Below, in pieces: positions 57,508 to 64,000 of a DNA stretch of 64,000 nt; within the stretch, counting starts at the first letter, position 1; every line of letters begins with the position of its first letter. Source of the stretch: Rubripirellula tenax (lineage in GTDB: Bacteria; Planctomycetota; Planctomycetia; Pirellulales; Pirellulaceae). The stretch spans positions 223,553 through 287,552 of the forward strand of contig NZ_SJPW01000008.1 of the NCBI RefSeq assembly GCF_007860125.1. The letters run 5' to 3'. Position numbers and translations under genes: made by a program. The notes below the pieces were generated by a model. It did no database searches. It was not told where the DNA came from and saw only the letters and a list, made by a program, of their open reading frames with translations.

Positions 57508-59513
57508 ATCAACCCATGACACATGATCGCGAGATTCCGAAGGGCAACGCGGAAGGTTTCATCAAATACTTTAAGCACGACTTCGTGTCGGGCCTTTCGG
57601 TATTTTTGATCGCTTTGCCTCTTTGTTTGGGAATCTCGATTGCAAGCGGTTATCCGCCGATCGCTGGGATCTTTACCGCGATCGTCGGTTCGATTGTTGC
57701 CACGCTGATCAGCAATTCGGAACTGACGATCAAGGGTCCTGCCGCCGGCTTGATCGTGATTGCGGTCGGTTGCATCGAAGCGTTTGGCGGCGACGGAATG
57801 GCCGGCGGCTGGACAGAGATCGACGTCACAGCCTATCGATCTGCCTTGGCGGTGGGTGTTGCCGCGGCGGCCCTGCAGGTCTGCTTCGGTTTTTTCCGCG
57901 CAGGCATTTTGGGAGAATTCTTTCCGAACTCGGCAGTCCATGGCATGTTGGCGGCGATCGGCGTGATCATCATCGCAAAACAGATACCGGTCGCGTTGGG
58001 TGTCGTCGGATCGGGTGGCCCGCTTGAAATGCTTCGACAGATTCCGGCGTACGTTGCCGAGGCGAATCCTGCGATCGCATCGATCGGTGTTGCCAGCATC
58101 TTGATCATGTTTCTTTGGCCGAACGTGGGGAAACGCTTTCCCATTGCAAAGGTATTGCCGTCGCCGCTGATCGTCCTTCTGGTCGCCGTTCCGATGGGCA
58201 TGCTCTTTGACCTGATGCACTCGCACTCGTACACGCTTCAAAACCACCAATACCAGTTGGGTGAGCAGTATCTGGTTGCGATGCCCGATCGAGTCTTCGG
58301 GATGTTCGACCAAATCACTACTCCTGATTTTTCGGCGCTTCGACAACCCAAAGCCTGGACATGGGTGTTCATGTTCTTTGTGATCGGCAGCCTCGAATCG
58401 CTGCTGTCAGCGAAAGCAGTCGACTTGATCGACCCATGGCGTCGCAAAACCAACATGGACCGCGATGTGATCGCCGTCGGTGTCGGCAACCTGTGCGCAT
58501 CGATGGTCGGCGGATTGCCGATGATTTCAGAAATCGTTCGCAGCAAGGCTAACATCGACAACGGGGCCAGAACACGGTTTGCCGATTTATGGCACGGAAT
58601 ATTTTTGTTGGTTTGCGTCGCGATGATCCCGATGGTATTGCACCGGATTCCGATGGCGGCGTTGGCAGCGATGCTGATCTACACGGGTTCTCGCTTGGCA
58701 CACCCAAACGAATTCATGAATGTGTGGCGAACCGGGCGCGAACAGTTGCTCGTGTTCGTCGTCACATTGGTCGCCGTTTTGGCCACGGACTTGTTGATCG
58801 GAATTGGGATCGGAATCGCGACCAAGGCGGTCATCCACTTGTCCAATGGAGTTCCTTTGCGATCGATGTTTAAACCCGACATTGAGATCGCCGACGACGA
58901 CGGCGAAACGGTTCGGATTGTGGCGTACAAGTCAGCCGTTTTCAGCAATTGGATTCCGATTCGACGACGCATCGAGAGCGTGGGTTTGCTGGAGCGACGA
59001 AACGTAGAATTTGATTTATCGGAAACCGAGTTTGTCGACCACAGCGTTATGGACAAACTCCACGAAGTCGAAGAAGACTTCACCCAAGCCGGATTGTCGT
59101 TTCGTGTCGTCGGACTAGACGAGCACCAACCCCTGGCAAGCCACCAACACGCCGCGCGGCGAAAGGGTCTGTGTTCGATCAAACGCATCACGATGATGAC
59201 CGCACCGGAAAACGAAGCGATGCTGACGGCCGAATGCATTCGACTGGGTGCGACGGGTTACACATCGGTGGATTGTCGCGGAGTCGGCAAGCAGGGAATT
59301 GACAACGAATCGATCGTCGCGATTTCCCAGGTACGCATCGAGGTGATGGCGACACAGGACGTTTGCACTTCAATCCTAGACTTCATTCGTCGCGAAGTTC
59401 AGCCGAACCACCGATTGACGTTCATGGTTGAATCGGTCCAGGTTTCGCGTTTGCACGCTTTCGTCACCCCCCCAAAAGATTCGCCCTCCCACAACCAACC
59501 GGTCGAAGCTTAA
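57504..59513 (+). CDS. SulP family transporter with STAS and PII-like C-terminal domain
   Basis: A 669-residue inner-membrane anion transporter. The membrane part (about 25-450, 10 or more helices) begins '[20 protein letters not shown]' with '[12 protein letters not shown]', typical of SulP bicarbonate/sulfate carriers. A STAS domain follows (about 469-555, '[20 protein letters not shown]'). The last ~105 residues (about 560-655) look like a PII/GlnB-type ferredoxin fold: '[20 protein letters not shown]', '[20 protein letters not shown]' and '[12 protein letters not shown]'. The GTG start overlaps the upstream stop, ending the four-gene dab operon, so bicarbonate is the likeliest substrate; sulfate is the alternative given nearby cysK and cysE. 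Confidence 0.88.
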   Translation: MNQPMTHDREIPKGNAEGFIKYFKHDFVSGLSVFLIALPLCLGISIASGYPPIAGIFTAIVGSIVATLISNSELTIKGPAAGLIVIAVGCIEAFGGDGMAGGWTEIDVTAYRSALAVGVAAAALQVCFGFFRAGILGEFFPNSAVHGMLAAIGVIIIAKQIPVALGVVGSGGPLEMLRQIPAYVAEANPAIASIGVASILIMFLWPNVGKRFPIAKVLPSPLIVLLVAVPMGMLFDLMHSHSYTLQNHQYQLGEQYLVAMPDRVFGMFDQITTPDFSALRQPKAWTWVFMFFVIGSLESLLSAKAVDLIDPWRRKTNMDRDVIAVGVGNLCASMVGGLPMISEIVRSKANIDNGARTRFADLWHGIFLLVCVAMIPMVLHRIPMAALAAMLIYTGSRLAHPNEFMNVWRTGREQLLVFVVTLVAVLATDLLIGIGIGIATKAVIHLSNGVPLRSMFKPDIEIADDDGETVRIVAYKSAVFSNWIPIRRRIESVGLLERRNVEFDLSETEFVDHSVMDKLHEVEEDFTQAGLSFRVVGLDEHQPLASHQHAARRKGLCSIKRITMMTAPENEAMLTAECIRLGATGYTSVDCRGVGKQGIDNESIVAISQVRIEVMATQDVCTSILDFIRREVQPNHRLTFMVESVQVSRLHAFVTPPKDSPSHNQPVEA

Positions 59514-59559
59514 CAGAATGTCCAAGCATGCGGCCTTGTAAAAGTGCGTTTGACGATCG

Positions 59560-60534
59560 TCAGATTTGGAAGTTCAGATCGTGTTCGAGCACTTCGTTGT
59601 CAGCCGACGCACCGCGAACTTTCAATTGCGGTTTTTCCAACACCACCGTCGTGCTTGGTGAAACGCTTTTGGTGATCCAGACGCTTGACCCGATCACTGA
59701 ATTGCGGCCAACCACCGTACGACCACCCAATATCGTTGCGTTCGCGTAAACGACCACGTGATCTTCAATGGTGGGATGCCGCTTTTGCCCACGGATCAGC
59801 GCGCCTTCGTTGTCCGTTGGAAAACTGAGCGCGCCCAAGGTGACGCCCTGATATAGTTTGACGTGCTCACCGATCTCGCATGTTTCGCCGATGACGACGC
59901 CGGTACCGTGATCGATGAAGAAGTAGTCACCAATGGTTGCACCGGGGTGAATGTCGATGCCCGTTTCCTTATGCGCCCATTCGGTCATCATGCGAGGAAT
60001 GAACGGCACATCCAGTTGCACCAATTCGTGTGCGATTCGGTAGATCGTGATTGCTTCGAAACCGGGATAGCAAAAGACGACTTCATCCGTTGTCTGGCAT
60101 GCCGGGTCGCCGTCATAGGCGGCTTGGACATCTGTCGCAAGCGTCTTGCGAAGCTTGGGAATTCGTTTGAGCAACTCGATCGCCATCGTTTGCCCCTTGG
60201 CTTCGAAGTCGATGTCGCTTTCGCAGTCGTTGTGCTTCGCCGTCACACGATCCTCGTGACGCAACGCCCGAGCGATCTCTGTGGTCAATTGGTCATGCAA
60301 CGTATCGACCAGCCCGCCGACGTGGTAGCGAATGTTACCCGTATGCAAACCGACTTTGCGGCGGTAACCGGGATACAGAATGTCTTTGATGTTCAGCAGG
60401 ATCTCGACGACCCCGGTGTAGGATGGCAGCGCGCAGTGACCGAGGTGGTTGATCGAGTCTTCCGCCGTGTAGGTGGACACGATCTCGTCGGTCAAGTTTG
60501 GAAGCTGTTCTTTTAAGCGAAAGTCAGATGCCAC
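59560..60534 (-). CDS. cysE: serine O-acetyltransferase
   Basis: Transfers acetyl from acetyl-CoA to L-serine, the first step of cysteine synthesis. A 324-residue protein: an alpha-helical N-terminal region ('[20 protein letters not shown]') and a left-handed beta-helix of hexapeptide repeats from '[19 protein letters not shown]' on, with the catalytic His region '[20 protein letters not shown]', '[19 protein letters not shown]' and the CoA site '[19 protein letters not shown]'. The long N-terminal part is that of the EpsC/SrpH-like group. It is on the opposite strand to cysK and convergent with the dab operon. Confidence 0.93.
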   Translation of the reverse strand: MASDFRLKEQLPNLTDEIVSTYTAEDSINHLGHCALPSYTGVVEILLNIKDILYPGYRRKVGLHTGNIRYHVGGLVDTLHDQLTTEIARALRHEDRVTAKHNDCESDIDFEAKGQTMAIELLKRIPKLRKTLATDVQAAYDGDPACQTTDEVVFCYPGFEAITIYRIAHELVQLDVPFIPRMMTEWAHKETGIDIHPGATIGDYFFIDHGTGVVIGETCEIGEHVKLYQGVTLGALSFPTDNEGALIRGQKRHPTIEDHVVVYANATILGGRTVVGRNSVIGSSVWITKSVSPSTTVVLEKPQLKVRGASADNEVLEHDLNFQI

Positions 60535-60589
60535 GGTGATCTCTCGATGCGGGTTGGTGAATGGCTTTGCGCTACCCTACGAACAACGA

Positions 60590-60612
60590 CCAGTTCGGGA
60601 TTTCCCGACTGG
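60590..60612. terminator. hairpin between lipoprotein gene and cysE
   Basis: CCAGTTCGGGA and TCCCGACTGG pair with one bulged base and a two- to four-base loop. It sits in the 208-base gap between two minus-strand genes. No good T run follows on the minus strand, so terminator function is uncertain. Confidence 0.35.
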
Positions 60613-60742
60613 CCGCTGTGTGTCTTTTACAATCTCTGGACTGAGTTCTCTCCGATTGGCTCGCGCCATTCCTTGCGTTTCAAGCAGAATTCCTCTCCTC
60701 GAATCGTCGGATCGACTTAGAACCCGATTCCTGACTTGACCC

Positions 60743-61276
60743 TTAGCGGCCGATCGTTGGCGGGTTGTCCACGAAGAAGTCTCGTGGGCCGCGAACGCTA
60801 TAGTAAGGATAGGCAACTTGAGCCGATGGCGGGCCCGGGGTAAATGGGCGGCTATTCAGCGCGTTGCCCGCTTGATGGCCCAAAAGGCCCGGTTGCAGGT
60901 GCGAACTATAATCCAAACCGCCTTGCTGCCATCCCAACGGTCCGGCTTGGCACCCGGTGCGACATCCGCCGTTACAGCATCCGACGCCGGCCATTCCGCC
61001 GAGGTGTCCGATCAATCCACTTTTGCCACAGTTGCACGAACCGCTGCCGTTACAGGCATCGGCCGCACGCTTACTCTTGAGCCGGCTTAGCATGCCGACC
61101 GGGCCGCTGTTACCACACTCGTTACAGCCGCCGCATTCGCCGCCGCCGCACGACTGGACGCTCGACCCACATGCGCCCGATTGACAGCCACCGCCGCCTC
61201 GCACGTTGTGGTGCAGGCAACCGGTCGATCCGACAAGCAAGGCCGCGATCGACCCCATCCATAGCCAACGATACAT
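60743..61276 (-). CDS. Cys/Gly-rich outer lipoprotein
   Basis: A 177-residue lipoprotein: signal 'MYRWLWMGSIAALLVGSTGC' with lipobox GSTGC. The mature N-terminal half is packed with Gly and Cys ('GGGGCQSGACGSSVQSCGGG', 'CGGCNECGNSG', 'CNGSGSCNCGKSG', 'CCNGGCRTGCQAG'), about 18 cysteines, which could form disulfides or bind metal. The C-terminal part is Pro/Tyr-rich ('PFTPGPPSAQVAYPYYSVRG'). No enzymatic domain is seen. Proteins of this style are frequent in Pirellulaceae and may contribute to the cell envelope. Confidence 0.82.
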   Translation of the reverse strand: MYRWLWMGSIAALLVGSTGCLHHNVRGGGGCQSGACGSSVQSCGGGECGGCNECGNSGPVGMLSRLKSKRAADACNGSGSCNCGKSGLIGHLGGMAGVGCCNGGCRTGCQAGPLGWQQGGLDYSSHLQPGLLGHQAGNALNSRPFTPGPPSAQVAYPYYSVRGPRDFFVDNPPTIGR

Positions 61277-61561
61277 TGCGGAATCCTTCCGATTTTACGC
61301 CCGCCCGAGGGCGGCAATTGATGTTTGGTTCATTGAAGCGGTACTTACACCTCGCTCCCGTTGGTAGTTTCGGCTTCCCATTCGGTCCCGTGCACACAAT
61401 CGGCTCTACCAGACCAGTCTGAATAAAAAGACGGCGTCATCGTCTCCGCAAATTGCCCAATCCCCCACATTTTGTTCTCGTCTTGCTCTCGGCGGCTCCG
61501 AATTGGTAGGTCCAAGCAACTTTATGAGCCTTGGGCGACAATCTTCTGGGAATCCGTTTCG

Positions 61562-61975
61562 ATGCCAAAAACCAACACAACACGCCATTCGCCAATACGT
61601 GTCGCTTTGATGCTGATCGCGGCCGCCACAGCCTTTGGTGTCTCGACAAACGCGGCTGCCCAAATCGTTTCGCCGTCACTGACCGTCACTCCGCGCGACC
61701 CGATCGCAACGCTTTCTGACCAACTGATCAATCGACTCCACGCGACCCAGCAAGACCAACGCGAGTACTTGGCGATCGTGCTGGGAAAAGTCAAATCCGG
61801 CGCCCTGGACGCTCGGCTCGTCGTTGCGATTCAGCGTTACGCCATCAAGCGGAACTCGTCATTCCCGTTCCCGTTCTTCGAGCGAGCGATGCAGTACGAG
61901 GCGGCCAAGCGAGGCGTCAAGCTGCCGACGTATCACGAAGTCGCATCGACATCGAGGCCCATGCCGGGTCGCTGA
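61562..61975 (+). CDS. small secreted protein of unknown function
   Basis: A 137-residue protein from the ATG of 'MPKTNTTRHSPIRVALMLIA'. A signal peptide ends near 'STNAAAQIVSPS'. The mature part has a helical, charged segment ('LHATQQDQREYLAIVLGKVK') and ends 'HEVASTSRPMPGR'. No family recognised. It lies 150 bases before the sulfatase gene on the same strand. Confidence 0.75.
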   Translation: MPKTNTTRHSPIRVALMLIAAATAFGVSTNAAAQIVSPSLTVTPRDPIATLSDQLINRLHATQQDQREYLAIVLGKVKSGALDARLVVAIQRYAIKRNSSFPFPFFERAMQYEAAKRGVKLPTYHEVASTSRPMPGR

Positions 61976-62125
61976 ACGCTGGAATCACCGAAGAATACCG
62001 CTGGCCGAATTCTCTTCGGGCGCGCATCCGGCGCGGACGTCGACTAAATTCATTGTCGATGGTCGGTGGGACGTTCAGGTCCGTAAAGTCGCCGCCATTC
62101 CCGCGATTTCAGGATCGAGCCCCGC

Positions 62126-63604
62126 ATGTCATTTCAACGCACGATGTTTCGCATCGTCCTTCTTATCATGGTCGGCGCCATCCACGGGCCAACCGACACA
62201 GCGATTGCGCAGCAGGACATCGGCGCCGAACGCCCGAATGTCGTGATGATTGTGATCGACGACCTGAATGATTGGGTCGGATGTTTGGGTGGGCACCCAC
62301 AAGTGCAAACGCCTCATATCGATTCGCTCGCCAAACGTGGCGTGACGTTCACAAACGCCCATTGCCAGGCCCCCATTTGCAACCCGTCGCGAATCAGCAT
62401 GTTGCTGGGCCAATTGCCGTCCACGACCGGGCACTACTTCCTAACGCCCGGCTTTCGCGATGTGGAAGTCACTCGAAATGCCGAAACTTTGTTCCAGTCC
62501 GTCCGTCGCCAGGGATATCGAACCGAAACGATGGGCAAGATTTTTCACGCCAGCGCCGACAAACCGTCGTTCGATCTTGCCCAACGTTCAAAAGGGATTC
62601 GCGGTCTGCCGAAAAAGCTGCACTATGATTTGCCCGGATCCCATCCCCTGTGGGATTGGGGACAAGTAGATTTTCCCGACGAAGATCAGCGTGACTATCA
62701 CACGGCATCATGGGCGGCCCAACGGTTTCCCGAACTGGCCAAGGCAGACCAACCGTTCGTGATGGCCGTTGGTTTTTATCTGCCGCATGTTCCCATCTAT
62801 GCATCCAAGAAATGGTTCGATCTTTATCCGATGGACGAACTGGTGATGCCAACCGTCCCCGAAGGTGATCTCGACGACGTCCCGCCGATTGCGATCGAGT
62901 TGAGCAAGAATATGACGGCCCCACGCAACGAATGGATGATCGAAAATGGCGAGGACAAAGAAGCGGTACGTGCTTACTTGGCATCGATATCGTTCGTCGA
63001 TCACTTGGTGGGAATGGTGCTGGATTCGGTCCAAAAGTCTGGTCACAGCGACGATACGCTCGTCGTGCTGTTAAGCGACCACGGTTTTCATTTGGCTGAA
63101 AAGAATAAGTGGGCCAAACGCAGTCTGTGGGAACGGACGACGCGAGTACCCCTGTTGGTTGCTGGACCTGGAATCGCAAACAACGCGCGTTGCGATGCCC
63201 CCGTCGGCCTGATCGATGTCTATCCGACGCTGTTGGATTTATGTGCCTTGCCGCAGCAAGAGAATCTGGACGGACATAGCCTGCGGCCATTGCTTGAAGA
63301 CGTGCAATCGCCATGGCAGCACCCAGCGATCTGTACATTCGGCCCTGGCAACCATTCGGTTCATTCCACCGACTACCATTTCATCCGTTACCGCGACGGA
63401 TCGGAAGAACTCTATGACCGGCGAAGCGATCGACTGGAGCAATACAATCTTGCAAACGATTCATCGATGTCCTCAGTCCTTGATGAACATCGAAAGTGGA
63501 TTCCCCAGAACGACGCGCCGATGGTTCCGGGCAGTCGAGGTTCCGACTCGCCACTTTACGGTGAATCCAACGGGCTTCAAAAAGCGATGAAGCGAGAGAA
63601 ATAG
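62126..63604 (+). CDS. secreted type I sulfatase, iduronate-2-sulfatase-like
   Basis: A 492-residue exported sulfatase. Signal peptide at residues 1-30; mature part starts 'RPNVVMIVIDDLNDWVGCLG', with the two metal-binding Asp residues. The formylglycine signature CNPSRISMLLGQ at Cys85, 'GKIFHAS', 'GFYLPHVPIYASKKWFDLYP' and 'LLSDHGFHLAEKNKWAKRSL' fit the iduronate-2-sulfatase-like subgroup common in planctomycetes. It should hydrolyse sulfate esters of a glycan in the periplasm or outside. The activating formylglycine-generating enzyme is not encoded in this window. A DUF1559 gene lies convergently downstream. Confidence 0.92.
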   Translation: MSFQRTMFRIVLLIMVGAIHGPTDTAIAQQDIGAERPNVVMIVIDDLNDWVGCLGGHPQVQTPHIDSLAKRGVTFTNAHCQAPICNPSRISMLLGQLPSTTGHYFLTPGFRDVEVTRNAETLFQSVRRQGYRTETMGKIFHASADKPSFDLAQRSKGIRGLPKKLHYDLPGSHPLWDWGQVDFPDEDQRDYHTASWAAQRFPELAKADQPFVMAVGFYLPHVPIYASKKWFDLYPMDELVMPTVPEGDLDDVPPIAIELSKNMTAPRNEWMIENGEDKEAVRAYLASISFVDHLVGMVLDSVQKSGHSDDTLVVLLSDHGFHLAEKNKWAKRSLWERTTRVPLLVAGPGIANNARCDAPVGLIDVYPTLLDLCALPQQENLDGHSLRPLLEDVQSPWQHPAICTFGPGNHSVHSTDYHFIRYRDGSEELYDRRSDRLEQYNLANDSSMSSVLDEHRKWIPQNDAPMVPGSRGSDSPLYGESNGLQKAMKREK

Positions 63605-63608
63605 AGGA

Positions 63609-64000
63609 TCACCAATCGCCTTCGATCACTTCATGCCCATTGCGAGTCCCCAGTGCGTGCCAAATCGTGCGGTCGATTGAATCAGTAATCGACGACACGC
63701 TGCCATCCAGCTTAGCGGTGTTGACGAGCCCGACGTGATGGCTGCGTGAAGTGATAGCCGCATAAGTCGGATTTCCCGCGGATCCGTCTTTGCCTTCTTG
63801 CCACGAATTGAAATCCGTTTGCGGATACGTTTGCCCGGCGATCGTGAAGGCAACATTTGCGTTAGGCGGAAGCGTGACCGTGAACCCGGTGTGGTGGACT
63901 CGACCGTCCGGCCATTCGGTGTGCCCGGTGTCTTTGAACTGGGCTCCGCTGGCGACGACCATCTCGGCTTCGGCGGTCGTTTCGGGCAGCGAAGTCGATG
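63609..64000 (-). CDS. DUF1559 family protein, C-terminal part, truncated by the window end
   Basis: The frame remains open to the right edge, so the N terminus lies outside the window. The visible end shows the family's C-terminal signature: 'ITSRSHHVGLVNTAKLDGSV' (H-x9-DG) and 'TIWHALGTRNGHEVI'. It differs in sequence from the two complete DUF1559 proteins at 18.4 and 21.7 kb, so it is not a recent copy of them. It converges on the sulfatase gene with a 4-base gap. Confidence 0.85.
   Translation of the reverse strand, partial: STSLPETTAEAEMVVASGAQFKDTGHTEWPDGRVHHTGFTVTLPPNANVAFTIAGQTYPQTDFNSWQEGKDGSAGNPTYAAITSRSHHVGLVNTAKLDGSVSSITDSIDRTIWHALGTRNGHEVIEGDW

Overview
The window reads as the chromosome of a planctomycete of the Pirellulaceae (Rhodopirellula and relatives). 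The evidence is the combination of a DUF1552 plus DUF1592/PSD-type cytochrome pair, three DUF1559 '[15 protein letters not shown]' pilin-like proteins, a PVC-type dehydrogenase/heme protein, several CxPxR sulfatases, an ECF sigma factor joined to a FecR-LamG protein, and LpxK (a Gram-negative lipid A enzyme). Genes are densely packed and often overlap by ATGA. I saw no tRNA, rRNA, CRISPR array, phage gene or intact transposase gene.

Layout. 1-3.7 kb: end of a DUF1552 gene and a secreted cytochrome-like DUF1592 protein. 3.7-8.8 kb: information-processing and regulatory genes (rpoD and dnaG on the minus strand, csrA on the plus strand). 9.4-13.3 kb: a signalling cluster of a single-domain response regulator, a receiver-GGDEF diguanylate cyclase and a CHASE-PAS-PAS histidine kinase. 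13.3-18 kb: a two-gene NfeD operon, divergent from an M28 glutaminyl-cyclase-like enzyme and a small membrane protein. 18-23 kb: two DUF1559 genes flanking two small lipoproteins and an AraC regulator. 23-28 kb: ECF sigma, FecR-LamG regulator and a large secreted glycosidase-sulfatase fusion. 28-39 kb: lpxK, monomeric isocitrate dehydrogenase, a YgiQ-type radical SAM protein, an Orn/Lys/Arg decarboxylase, and a divergent YcxB-like/PrsW membrane pair. 39-46.6 kb: a GDSL-dehydrogenase-cytochrome fusion, a glycosyltransferase/acyltransferase pair, a DUF533 protein and a carbohydrate-binding-like protein. 47-51 kb: 2-oxoacid:ferredoxin oxidoreductase (korAB) and cysK. 51.4-59.5 kb: an inorganic-carbon uptake operon. 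59.5-64 kb: cysE, a Cys/Gly-rich lipoprotein, a small secreted protein, a second sulfatase and the end of a third DUF1559 gene.

The most notable system is the four-gene operon at 51.4-59.5 kb: DabA (DUF2309), two NuoL/NuoM-like membrane subunits and a SulP transporter carrying STAS and an apparent PII-like C-terminal domain. It looks like a combined DAB-type CO2 and SulP-type bicarbonate uptake unit in an organism with no visible Calvin-cycle genes here. The dabA frame is broken by one base at a CCCC run. The second notable unit is the ECF sigma/FecR/glycosidase-sulfatase module, in which one polypeptide carries both a retaining-type glycosidase site and a sulfatase site.

Two copies of a palindromic hairpin element, more than 23 kb apart, share loop sequence and look like a dispersed repeat family. 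All functional calls come from reading motifs by eye; no database search was run.
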